A stretch of 64,000 nt of DNA, taken from the NCBI GenBank assembly GCA_938046585.1, contig CALIWR010000030.1, positions 1 through 64,000 on the forward strand. Reading direction: 5' to 3'. Under the pieces are notes generated by a model. The model ran no database searches and was not told where the DNA came from. It saw nothing but the letters and a program-made list of their open reading frames with translations. This DNA comes from an uncultured Propionibacteriaceae bacterium (GTDB lineage: Bacteria > Actinomycetota > Actinomycetes > Propionibacteriales > Propionibacteriaceae). Of the stretch, positions 52,759-61,387 are shown in pieces; position 1 is the stretch's first letter, and every line of letters starts with the position of its first letter. The position numbers and the translations under genes are program-made.

Positions 52759-54231
52759 ATGACGAAATCCCACGAGGGCATCGGCAACGAACGCCCTGAT
52801 GACCTGTCCGTGAATATCACGCTGTCTGATATCCCTGGGGGAAAGCCAGAGGAGCAGGAGCTGCAGCGGGGGCTGAGCAACCGGCATCTGCAGCTGATGG
52901 CCCTCGGTGGCGCCATCGGGACCGGTATGTTCATGGGGTCCAGCAAGACGATCAACCAGGCCGGCCCTTCCAGCATGCTGGTCTATGCGGTGGTTGGTTT
53001 CTTCCTGTACTTCATGATGCGGGCGATGGGCGAGATGCTCTTGTCCAATCTGAAGTACAAGTCGTTCCGTGACATCGCCGAGGATCTGCTGGGGCCCGCG
53101 GGCGGTTTCATCGCCGGCTGGACCTACTGGTTCGCCTGGATTGTCGCGGCGATGGCTGACCTGGCCGCAATCACCGGCTATGCCCGGTTCTGGTGGCCGA
53201 GTATCCCGCTGTGGGTGCCGGCGGCCGCGCTCGCTCTGGTGTTGTTCATCCTGAATGTCGTGGCGGTCCGGTTCTTCGGTGAGGCCGAGTTCTGGTTCGC
53301 GCTGATCAAACTCGTCGCCGTCGTGGCGTTGATCATCGTCGCTGTCTGGCTGCTGGCTACCGGTTTCGTCTCCAAAGAGGGCCACGCCGCCCGGCTCTCC
53401 AATCTGTGGAATGATGGTGGTTTCTTCCCGAATGGGATGATGGGTTTCTTGGGTGGATTCCAGATCGCGTTCTTCGCTTTCGTCGGTATCGAGATCGTCG
53501 GGACCGCCGCCGCCGAGACCCGCAATCCCCATATGACGCTCCCGAAGGCCATCAACGCCATCCCGATCCGGTTGGCGCTGTTCTACGTGCTGGCGCTGGC
53601 GGCTATTGTCACCGTCATCCCGTGGCGGGCGGTGGTGCCGGGTGAGAGTCCCTTCGTGGCGATGTTCGGCCTGGCTGGTTTCGGGGCCGCCGCCTCGGTG
53701 ATGAACTTCGTGCTGCTGACTGCCGCCGCGTCCTCTGACAATTCTGGGCTGTATTCCACCTCCCGGATGATGTACGGGCTGGCGATGGATCAGCAGGCGC
53801 CACGATTGTTTGCGCGGCTCTCCAAACGTAGCGTGCCGCAGAATGCGCTGATCTGCTCCTGCCTGCTGCTGCTGAGTGGCGTGGTGTTCCTGTACACCTC
53901 CGACAGCATCATCGCGGCTTTCACGCTAGTGACTTCGATTACCTCGATCCTGTTCCTGTTCATCTGGGCCTTGATCGTGGTCTGCTACTTGGTCTACCGC
54001 AAGAAGCGCCCGCAGCTGCACGAGCAGTCTGCGTACAAGATGCCGGCCGGCATCGTGATGTCCTGGGCGGTTCTGATCTTCTTCGCCGTCAGCCTGGTCA
54101 TCTTGTGCTTCGACCCGGAGACCCTGCAGGCCGTGATCTGGACTCCGCTGTGGTTCGTGGTCGTCGGCGTCAGCTGTCTGATTCACCGGTCTGTCCAGAA
54201 CAAGCGCCAGAACACTACCTACCTGAGATAG
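52759..54231 (+). CDS. Amino acid permease (APC superfamily, AAT/CycA-like)
   Basis: The 490-aa permease has 12 predicted TM helices. The family start LQRGLSNRHLQLMALGGAIG TGMFMGS and the block FAFVGIEIVGTAAAETRNP are characteristic. It resembles D-serine/D-alanine/glycine-type transporters. At the end of the ornithine operon it could import ornithine or export/import alanine; substrate is inferred. A GAAGGA site precedes ATG 52759, behind two hairpins that may lower its expression. Confidence 0.88.
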   Translation: MTKSHEGIGNERPDDLSVNITLSDIPGGKPEEQELQRGLSNRHLQLMALGGAIGTGMFMGSSKTINQAGPSSMLVYAVVGFFLYFMMRAMGEMLLSNLKYKSFRDIAEDLLGPAGGFIAGWTYWFAWIVAAMADLAAITGYARFWWPSIPLWVPAAALALVLFILNVVAVRFFGEAEFWFALIKLVAVVALIIVAVWLLATGFVSKEGHAARLSNLWNDGGFFPNGMMGFLGGFQIAFFAFVGIEIVGTAAAETRNPHMTLPKAINAIPIRLALFYVLALAAIVTVIPWRAVVPGESPFVAMFGLAGFGAAASVMNFVLLTAAASSDNSGLYSTSRMMYGLAMDQQAPRLFARLSKRSVPQNALICSCLLLLSGVVFLYTSDSIIAAFTLVTSITSILFLFIWALIVVCYLVYRKKRPQLHEQSAYKMPAGIVMSWAVLIFFAVSLVILCFDPETLQAVIWTPLWFVVVGVSCLIHRSVQNKRQNTTYLR

Positions 54232-54257
54232 ACCCTTACCCCTCTCTCAGCACAGAC

Positions 54258-54297
54258 AGGTCGCCGTTGCCGAGGCCCATCTCGGCGACGGCGACCT
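54258..54297. terminator. Strong hairpin between convergent genes
   Basis: AGGTCGCCGTTGCCGAG (54258-54274) and CTCGGCGACGGCGACCT (54281-54297) form a 17-bp stem with one T-G pair and a 6-nt loop. A T-rich tail (TCTGGTGTGTT) follows on the plus strand. It would stop the ornithine operon before it reads into the convergent STAND gene. Confidence 0.75.
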
Positions 54298-54361
54298 TCT
54301 GGTGTGTTCTGACCGATCACCACATCCAGCCGAATCTGGACTGAGCCACGACTGAAGTGAC

Positions 54362-55756
54362 CTATGTCGTCTCGTCCCGCTCCCGGTAGGCCTGCTTGAG
54401 GTTCCTACGGATGCCCAGGGTGGTGGGGTGCTGGTCACCTAGAACCTCCATGACACCACTCAAAGCCTGCTCGTACAAGGCGATGGCCTGGTCCAGTTTC
54501 CCAGCAGCATGGTAGGCGAGGGCGAGGTTGTTCCGGCTGGCCAGGGTGTCGCGGTGGCGGGGGCCAAGGACCTGCTCGGTGTCGGTGAGATTCTGCTCGA
54601 ACAGGGTGATGGCCTGGTCAAGGTTCCCCGCAGCCTGGTAGGCGAGGGCGAGGTTGTTCCGGCTGGCCAGGGTGTCGCGGTGGCGGGGCCCAAGGACCTG
54701 CTCTTGGTCGGTGAGGTTCTGCTCGTACAGGGCGATGGCCTGGTCAAGGTTCCCCGCGTCCTGGTAGGCGGTGGCGAGGTTGCCTCGGCTGATCAGGGTG
54801 TCGGGGTGGCGGGGCCCAAGGACCTGCTCTTGGTCGGTGAGGTTCTGCTCGTGCAGGGCGATGGCCTGGTCGAGTTTCCCAGCATCCTGGTAGGCGTAGG
54901 CGAGGTTGTTCCGGCTGGTCAGGGTGTCAGGGTGGCGGGGCCCAAGGATGCGTTCGCGGTCGGTGAGGTTCTGCTCGAACAGGGCGATGGCCCGGTCCAG
55001 GTCCCCAGCATCCTTGTAGGCGGCGGCGAGGTTGCCTCGGCTGATCAGGGTGTCAGGGTGGCGGGGTCCAAGGATGCGTTCGCGGTCGGTGAGGTTCTGC
55101 TTGTAGAGGGTGATGGCCTGGTCTAGGTTCCCAGCATCCTTGTAGGCGGTGGCGAGGTTGTTCCGGCTGATCAGGGTGTCGGGGTGGTGGGGTCCGAGGA
55201 TCTGCTCTTGGTCGGTGAGGTTCTGCTGGAACAGGGCGATGGCCTGGTCTAGGTTCCCGGCTTCCTGGTAGGCGAGGGCGAGGTTGTTCCGGCTGATCAG
55301 GGTGTCAGGGTGGCGGGGCCCAAGGATGCGTTCGCGGTCGGTGAGGTTCTGCTCGAACAGGGCGATGGCCCGGTCGAGGTTCCCAGCATCCTGGTAGGCG
55401 TAGGCGAGGTTGTTCCGGCTGATCAGGGTGTCAGGGTGGCGGGGCCCAAGGATGCGTTCGGCTTCGGTGAGGTTCTGCTCGAACAGGGCGATGGCCCGGT
55501 CCAGGTCCCCAGCATCCCGGTAGGCGGCGGCGAGGTTGCCTCGGCTGGCCAGGGTCTGGGGGTGTGTGGGTCCGAGGATGCGTTCGGTGTCGGTGAGGTT
55601 CTGCTCGTGCAAGGGGATGGCCTGCTCGAGGTTCCCGGCATCCCGGTAGGCGAGGGCGAGGTTGCCTCGGCTGGTCAGGGTGTCGGGGTGGTGAGGTCCG
55701 AGGATGCGTTCGGTGTCGGTGAGGTTCTGCTCGTGCAAGGGGATGGCCTGGTCGAG
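54362..55756 (-). repeat. 126-bp coding repeat array (TPR units)
   Basis: Unit starts on the minus strand are 55756, 55630, 55504, 55378, 55252, 55126, 55000, 54874, 54748, 54622 and 54496, exactly 126 bp apart. High DNA identity between units, beyond what protein conservation requires, suggests recent unequal exchange. The 55000-54875 unit is almost identical to the 20207 unit on the other strand. Confidence 0.9.
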
Positions 55757-57826
55757 GTTCCCGGCATCCCGGTAGGCGTTGGCGAGGTTGTTGCGGCTGT
55801 TCAGGGTGTCGGGGTGGTGGGGTCCGAGGATTTGTTCGCAGAGGCTGGTGTAGGGGGCCAGATCAACTCCCAGACCAGGCAGGCCCGCCTCGATACACCA
55901 CCGCACCGCGTTGATCGACGCGGCGAGTACTTCCGGGTGTGAGGTGACGGCGAAGAAGAGATCAGCATTCCTGTCCGCCGGCTGTGATCCACTGCTGCCA
56001 TGCTTCATGAAAGCCACCATGCGAGAGAACAACGCATGAGCAAAGGGCCGTGGCTTTTCCTCCTGTGCTTGTCGAGCAGACGGTTGTGATCTGGTTTGGC
56101 TTTGCTCCCATAGGGCGATCAGCTGAGAAGCCAACTCCTGGGCGGTAGGCCGTGTGGTTGTTTCCCAATCGGCATCCTGAGGGATGGTGACCTGCGACAA
56201 GACCCGGGCAGTGGCAGCGACAGCGGTCTCCTGCTGCACAGTGTCGAGGGTCTCGCGCCACACCCGGGACTGGAGCTGATGCAGCGACACCACCGTATGA
56301 TCCGCGGACTGGGCCAAGACACCAGTCTTCAGAAGAAGCCCGACAGCTTTCCGGTTAGTGACCGTGGAATCACTGATCCGGTAGAGCCAACCCCGCAACA
56401 CACCCGATTCAGCCAACAACGACACCACATCCAGAGACTGGTGCGCAGAGAGCGCAGCATCAGGCGCATCGGCATAGATCTTGTCGAGGGCCGCTTGAAA
56501 AGCGAGACAAAGAGCCACACCGACCAGACGTGGATACGGCTCACCATCGGGCCGCTTCAGCGACACGTCAAGTCTTTGGCGGTAGAGGGTCTCCAGATAT
56601 TCAGAATACCTGTAGCCGTGGAGGTCGATGTTGGCTGCGGCCTGTGTCAGAGCCAGCGGCAGATACCCGAGCGCCTCAGCCACCTTGCCGGCACCATCCC
56701 GGTCCGGATCACCCGAAACCCTGCTGAGATACTCGACCGCCTGATCCGAGGTGAACTCCTCGACCGTGACGTGTTCACCACTAAGATTAAGCTCCCGGGT
56801 GGTAGTAATCAGGACCCGCATCCCCGGCCCAGACGGAATCAGACTCCCAGCAGCATCATCACCGGCCCGCAGATCATCAACAGCCCGAACATCATCAAAG
56901 ACCAACAACCGCGGACCCGGTCCACTCCCAGTAAGCCACGCCACCAGCCGAGCAGCAGCCTTCCCAGCATCAGCATCATCGGTGAGGTCATGGGACCAGG
57001 CGATCTCAGCCATCTGGGCGATGATCTCGGAACGGCTGGTGGCTGTAATCCACCCGACGAACTGCCAGTGATCATTGATGCATTCTTCGGCATAGGCGGT
57101 GGCTAACTGTGACTTCCCCACACCCGAAATCCCCGACAGCAAACACACAGCATCCGACGCATCGAGAACCCCACGCAGCCGACCAAACTCAGGCCGATCA
57201 ACAAACCCCGAAACCTGAAGAGGCCGACGCCCCTCAACGATCTGCTTCGGACGACGCGCCAACTCCTGCTGGACGGCAGCAGCGATCTGCTGCGCCATCG
57301 TCGACCGAAGATCAGCCACCTCCCGAGCGAGATTATCGAGATTATTCAGACCGGCCTGGGTGACCTGACCCAACACCTCAGGAGAACGCGCATACTCACA
57401 AACCAGACCCCACAACCCACCCAACAGAACCTCCGCGTAATGACGACCTGGCCCCCCAAAATCCCGCAACAACGCATCAAAACCGTCAAGCTGAGCACGG
57501 AACTCCGACTCCCCCCGAAACGCCGCCGACAACAATTCTTCGCGGTCTGTTCGGGGAATCAAACTCAACACCTGCGTCTCGACCGCCTCAGCCTCATCCC
57601 CAGCCTTTTCCCGGGCGGTCTCGAGCTTCCGCTTCAGCTGACGACGGCCCTTCTTCACAGTCGTGTCCAGGGACGGGCCCTTCTGAAGCGGCTTGGCAAG
57701 CGCGGTGCCGATACCCCAGCCCTTCACCACCACTCCTGCCCCCGGAACCACTCCCGCGACGTCCAGCAGCGTGAGGGCCGCCTTCGCGAAATCTGACCAC
57801 TTCTCCAACGCCCCAGCCTTGGCCAT
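54362..57826 (-). CDS. NB-ARC/TPR STAND protein
   Basis: The 1154-aa protein has the classic STAND order. An N-terminal ~190-residue helical effector region contains a glycine-rich hydrophobic stretch (VAGVVPGAGVVVKGWGIGTA). The NB-ARC NTPase has Walker A LSGISGVGKSQLA near residue 232, Walker B RLLVFDDVRAVDDL near 306 and GLPL-like LGYLPLALTQAA. From residue 691 there are eleven 42-residue kinesin-light-chain-type TPR units. The DNA repeats at 126 bp and the repeats match those at 20081-20962 in inverted orientation. Such proteins trigger an effector when the TPR sensor binds a ligand. Immunity against phage is a reasonable hypothesis, but no effector enzyme is recognised. Confidence 0.85.
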   Translation of the reverse strand: MAKAGALEKWSDFAKAALTLLDVAGVVPGAGVVVKGWGIGTALAKPLQKGPSLDTTVKKGRRQLKRKLETAREKAGDEAEAVETQVLSLIPRTDREELLSAAFRGESEFRAQLDGFDALLRDFGGPGRHYAEVLLGGLWGLVCEYARSPEVLGQVTQAGLNNLDNLAREVADLRSTMAQQIAAAVQQELARRPKQIVEGRRPLQVSGFVDRPEFGRLRGVLDASDAVCLLSGISGVGKSQLATAYAEECINDHWQFVGWITATSRSEIIAQMAEIAWSHDLTDDADAGKAAARLVAWLTGSGPGPRLLVFDDVRAVDDLRAGDDAAGSLIPSGPGMRVLITTTRELNLSGEHVTVEEFTSDQAVEYLSRVSGDPDRDGAGKVAEALGYLPLALTQAAANIDLHGYRYSEYLETLYRQRLDVSLKRPDGEPYPRLVGVALCLAFQAALDKIYADAPDAALSAHQSLDVVSLLAESGVLRGWLYRISDSTVTNRKAVGLLLKTGVLAQSADHTVVSLHQLQSRVWRETLDTVQQETAVAATARVLSQVTIPQDADWETTTRPTAQELASQLIALWEQSQTRSQPSARQAQEEKPRPFAHALFSRMVAFMKHGSSGSQPADRNADLFFAVTSHPEVLAASINAVRWCIEAGLPGLGVDLAPYTSLCEQILGPHHPDTLNSRNNLANAYRDAGNLDQAIPLHEQNLTDTERILGPHHPDTLTSRGNLALAYRDAGNLEQAIPLHEQNLTDTERILGPTHPQTLASRGNLAAAYRDAGDLDRAIALFEQNLTEAERILGPRHPDTLISRNNLAYAYQDAGNLDRAIALFEQNLTDRERILGPRHPDTLISRNNLALAYQEAGNLDQAIALFQQNLTDQEQILGPHHPDTLISRNNLATAYKDAGNLDQAITLYKQNLTDRERILGPRHPDTLISRGNLAAAYKDAGDLDRAIALFEQNLTDRERILGPRHPDTLTSRNNLAYAYQDAGKLDQAIALHEQNLTDQEQVLGPRHPDTLISRGNLATAYQDAGNLDQAIALYEQNLTDQEQVLGPRHRDTLASRNNLALAYQAAGNLDQAITLFEQNLTDTEQVLGPRHRDTLASRNNLALAYHAAGKLDQAIALYEQALSGVMEVLGDQHPTTLGIRRNLKQAYRERDETT

Positions 57827-57901
57827 ACCAGCATCCTAACCAGGGCTGGAGTCTGTCGGCCCCCGGGTGGGAGTCACGCTCCCTGGCGGTCCGGGGTGGC
57901 C

Positions 57902-59920
57902 TCAGTAGGTGTTCTGGTCAGCTCGGTAGCGGCGCCAGACGTTCTCGAAGAAATCATCGTCGGCCGGGATCGGGCGTACCGGGCGCCAGGTGAGGCTCGG
58001 CTCCTGGCGGCTATCCCAGCAGGCCTCCTGGATCAGGTCGGTGAGGCCTTCCTCGAGCCGGAACCGGAACCGTTCGGGCAGGCCCAGCTCCGCGCCATCC
58101 GGGCCGCAGGGCAAGCTTCCTTCCGGGTCGCTGTAGAGGACCGAACCTCGAGAACATCCGCCGCGGGCCAGGTACTGCGCCATCGCCGACAGATAGACGT
58201 ACTGGCAGGCGAGGATGTCGCGGATCAGGAAGAGCCGATCCACCGAGCGCCGACTGGTGGCGTCGACGACCACCGTGTCGGCGTACTGGTCAAGCCAGCC
58301 GCGGACCTGGGCCAGCGCGGCCTGGATCGACTCCGGGGAGCGGACCATCCCGGCGTGAGAGCTCATCAGCTCGGTACAGCGGCGCAGCAGGTCATCGGTA
58401 CTGTCCGGAGCGCCGGCAGCCCGGCCGGTGGCGGCGTCCAACAGCTCGAACGCCGCGGCGACTACCGGGACTGCGGCCTGTTCGTACACGTCATCCCCGA
58501 TTGGCGCCTGGGTACGGCGCACCGCGATGTACTGGGCGGCGCGGGTGGCGCCGACCTGGCCGGAGTTCAACGCCGCCCCGCCGGGACGGTAGACGCCGTG
58601 GGCGCCGGCAGCCTCGCCGACCGGGAAGAATCCTTCCAGGTTCGACTGCCACCATTGGTCGACGGCTAGCCCGCCATTGTTGTGTTGGGCGCAGACCGCG
58701 ATCTCCAGCATCTCGGTGGCCAGGTCGACACCCGGGTTCCGTTCCAGGTAGAAGTCGTACGAGGGGCGGTTCATGTGCTGCAGCCGCTGCACCGGGGTAG
58801 ACGGCCCCAACGCCAATACCCCGGCCCGTTCCAGATACCGGTAAGCCTCCGGGTCCAGCCCGGACGGGTCGAAATCCGGCCGGACCGGGTTGGACCGGAA
58901 ATCGAGAAAGACTCGCCGTCCCCGCAGCACCCGCTCCCGATATACCAGCAGGTCGATCAGCGACGAACCGTCGCGGGCTTTGCGGATATCAAACGGCCAC
59001 TGGTAGCCCTTGAGGAAGACCAGCGTCATCAGCCGTCCCAGATCCGCGATCGCCTCGGTCAGGAATTCCCGCTGGTCGCTGCCGTCGGCGGCGGTCGACA
59101 CGAACCGCGGGATCGCCTGCATGTAGGTGCCTGAGACATTCCAGCGGGGCCGGATCGACCCTAGCCCGAACTGCCATTCGGTGAGGTTGCTGCCGCGGAC
59201 CCCGGCCCGCAATGCGGCCCCGGTGGCGCCCCACTGGCCGTGCGGGTAGACCGCGTCGGCGTACATTCCGGCCGGCCCGCCGGTCGCGTACACGAGATTG
59301 GTGCAGCGCAACAGCAGCAGCCGCGGCTGGCCGAGGCGGGCGTCAGTTCGCAGGCAGAGCAGCCCGACCACAGCGCCCTCGCAGACCACCAGGTCGATGA
59401 CCCGGCAGCCGTCCATCACCCGGGTACCGCGGCCGACGACCCGGGCCTCGAGCCGTTCGACCATGGTCCGGGAGGTGTACGGGCCGACCGAGGTTGCCCG
59501 CTGCCGCGGGTCGTGGTCGGTCTTGTAGCCGACGAATTCGCCGGACCGGGCGTACGGGAACGGCACCCCCGCCTCCACCAGGTGGAAGAAGCAGCGCGCG
59601 CTCCAGGCCGCTTCCGCCAGGGCGATGTCGCCGTCCATCGAGCCGCCGGCGAAGAGAGTCTCGGCCATCGCGCGCACCGAATCCGGCTCGGCCCCGGACA
59701 GGGTCAGCTTGTAGTAGGTCTGCTTGTCGGAGCCGGCATTCCGGGAGGTCCCGGCCCGTACCCGGTCGGTCACCATCACCACATCGGTCATGCCGAACAT
59801 CGCCAGCCGGTCGGCCGCGCAGTAGCCGGCGGCCCCGGTCCCGACTACCACCGTGTTCGCGGTGACGATCTCGACCCGGCGCCCCGCCACGGTCACGCTT
59901 GACATGCCCGGTCTCTTCAC
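57902..59920 (-). CDS. FAD-dependent oxidoreductase, fumarate reductase/SdhA-like
   Basis: The ~672-aa flavoprotein has N-terminal FAD motif TVVVGTGAAGYCAADRL, DKQTYYKL in the SdhA-like position, and the C-terminal FAD region FFPVGEAAGAHGVYRPGGAALNSGQ that closes this superfamily. It resembles succinate dehydrogenase/L-aspartate oxidase flavoproteins, but no covalent-flavin His motif is clear and no iron-sulfur partner lies beside it. GTG 59920 overlaps the SDR stop (GTGA); ATG 59905 is an alternative. The neighbouring SDR implies a shared pathway on a carbonyl or hydroxyl compound, substrate unknown. Confidence 0.8.
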   Translation of the reverse strand: MKRPGMSSVTVAGRRVEIVTANTVVVGTGAAGYCAADRLAMFGMTDVVMVTDRVRAGTSRNAGSDKQTYYKLTLSGAEPDSVRAMAETLFAGGSMDGDIALAEAAWSARCFFHLVEAGVPFPYARSGEFVGYKTDHDPRQRATSVGPYTSRTMVERLEARVVGRGTRVMDGCRVIDLVVCEGAVVGLLCLRTDARLGQPRLLLLRCTNLVYATGGPAGMYADAVYPHGQWGATGAALRAGVRGSNLTEWQFGLGSIRPRWNVSGTYMQAIPRFVSTAADGSDQREFLTEAIADLGRLMTLVFLKGYQWPFDIRKARDGSSLIDLLVYRERVLRGRRVFLDFRSNPVRPDFDPSGLDPEAYRYLERAGVLALGPSTPVQRLQHMNRPSYDFYLERNPGVDLATEMLEIAVCAQHNNGGLAVDQWWQSNLEGFFPVGEAAGAHGVYRPGGAALNSGQVGATRAAQYIAVRRTQAPIGDDVYEQAAVPVVAAAFELLDAATGRAAGAPDSTDDLLRRCTELMSSHAGMVRSPESIQAALAQVRGWLDQYADTVVVDATSRRSVDRLFLIRDILACQYVYLSAMAQYLARGGCSRGSVLYSDPEGSLPCGPDGAELGLPERFRFRLEEGLTDLIQEACWDSRQEPSLTWRPVRPIPADDDFFENVWRRYRADQNTY

Positions 59921-60714
59921 AGTCGGGGGATCTGGATCCCGCCGCCCACCGTGATCACGTCCCCGGTGGAGTACGGCAGTTGCCCGCTGACCAGCACCGC
60001 CACTGCCCGGGCGACGTCGGACGGCTGGCCCCAGCGGGGCATCGGGGCGAGACCGGCGGCGAACAGCTCGTCGTAACGCTGCCGCACCCCGGCGGTCATA
60101 TCGGTGGCGATCACCCCGGGCCGAACCTCGTACACGACGATCCCCTCCGGGGCCAGCCGGGCCGCCCAGAGCTGGGTTGCCATCGCCACACCGGCCTTGG
60201 ACATGCAGTACTCGCCGCGGTTAGTGGAGACCGTGGTGGCAGAGATACTGGAGACATTGACGATGGTCCCGGCCGGCTGCTCGGTGGGGACCTGGTCGCC
60301 GCGCTGGGCGATCATCTGGCGGGCGACCAGCTGGGTCAGGAAGTACGGCCCGCGCAGGTTGGTCTGGAGGACCCGGTCGAATTCGTTCGGCTGGGCCTGC
60401 AGAATGTCGTCTCGGGTCTGCGGCGCGACCCCGGCATTGTTCACTAGCGCGTCGACCCGACCGAAGGCGGACAGGGTCTGGTCCAGGTAGCGGCGGTGGT
60501 GGTCGAGGTCGGCGACGCTACCAGCGGTATAGGCGATCTCGCCGAGGCTCTCTAACTGGTCCAGGGTGCGGCGCAGGTCAGAATCGTCACCCTGGGGTGG
60601 GGCCGGCCGGGTGGCTAGCACCGAGACCCGCCAGCCATCAGCCAGCAGCCGCCGCGTGATGCCGAGGCCGATCCCCCGGCTGCCGCCTGTCACCATCGCC
60701 ACCGGCGCCGTCAT
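59917..60714 (-). CDS. SDR family oxidoreductase (FabG-like)
   Basis: The 265-aa NAD(P)-dependent short-chain dehydrogenase has TGGSRGIG cofactor motif, VNNAGVAPQTRDD, and the catalytic Ser...Tyr-x-x-x-Lys (NVSSISATT, EYCMSKAG). The start is ATG 60714 (MTAPVAMVTGG); an upstream extension is possible. It is coupled to the FAD-dependent gene. Likely acts on the same substrate chain as a reductase or dehydrogenase. Confidence 0.88.
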   Translation of the reverse strand: MTAPVAMVTGGSRGIGLGITRRLLADGWRVSVLATRPAPPQGDDSDLRRTLDQLESLGEIAYTAGSVADLDHHRRYLDQTLSAFGRVDALVNNAGVAPQTRDDILQAQPNEFDRVLQTNLRGPYFLTQLVARQMIAQRGDQVPTEQPAGTIVNVSSISATTVSTNRGEYCMSKAGVAMATQLWAARLAPEGIVVYEVRPGVIATDMTAGVRQRYDELFAAGLAPMPRWGQPSDVARAVAVLVSGQLPYSTGDVITVGGGIQIPRL

Positions 60715-60837
60715 GGCCCTCCCCTGGGTTGTCGCTGCGGGCCGCGTGCCCGCCGAGACCTCATCATGGTGCACCCCAGCCAGCTTGGCAAGCGCTTTCC
60801 GAGATTGTTCGGATGCTGTCGCTGCCGGGCGAACGGG

Positions 60838-61305
60838 TCAGCTGGGCGGCTGCTCTGAGCCGCCTCCGCCCAACATCAGCCGCCACCAGGGGGTCGACGT
60901 CGCGTCCTGGCCCTGGTCGGGCAGCGCCGAGATCACCGGCGCCAGGTCCGGTTCAGGGTCCGGCACCTCGGTCACCAGCTGGGGTGGCTCCTCCACCGTC
61001 GGCTCGGATACCACCAGCGGGGTGTCGTCGATCACCGCGACCGGCTCCGAGAACACCGGCTCGGCCTGGTACGGCACCTGCCGGATCATCGGGCCCGCGG
61101 CCGGATCGGGTGGCGCAGGCTCGGGCGTCACGTCGGGAACCTGGTCGGTCCCGATCGGAGGCTGCGGGCGCGGCTGCGTCGGCTCTGGCTGCGCTGGCGT
61201 CAGCTCGGCGATGTGCCCGGGCACACCAGTAACCGGCCCGCTGCGGGGGCGCAGCTCGGACTCGGCGGCGATCCGCTCCCACCCGTCCACGGTCAGTTCC
61301 GTCAC
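60838..61305 (-). CDS. Pro/Glu-rich hypothetical protein
   Basis: The 155-aa protein starts MTELTVDGWERIAAESELR and is mostly disordered: Pro, Glu, Val and Asp dominate, with repeated EP/PEP patterns. It ends in TPWWRLMLGGGG. No family or enzyme motif is recognised. It is divergent from the DUF2510-type gene, whose start is 82 bp away. Uncertain as a true protein, although the frame has the local codon bias and no competing frame. Confidence 0.55.
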   Translation of the reverse strand: MTELTVDGWERIAAESELRPRSGPVTGVPGHIAELTPAQPEPTQPRPQPPIGTDQVPDVTPEPAPPDPAAGPMIRQVPYQAEPVFSEPVAVIDDTPLVVSEPTVEEPPQLVTEVPDPEPDLAPVISALPDQGQDATSTPWWRLMLGGGGSEQPPS

Positions 61306-61387
61306 CCTGGTCTCCTACGTCGTGCGTTCCCCCGCACCTTAGGTCTACGAGGGTCCTCCTCAGAATCCCCCGCCTAGAATGGTGGCC

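Noticed and set aside
51429..52976. 515-codon minus-strand frame opposite ald
   Set aside because: Spans three gene boundaries and the hairpin gap; antisense of orr, ald and the permease.
54509..55942. Long plus-strand frames over the TPR array (e.g. 54509-55126 and 55310-55942)
   Set aside because: They are antisense to the NB-ARC/TPR gene, mirror its 126-bp period, and have no start context. Repetitive codons in the true frame create these shadows.
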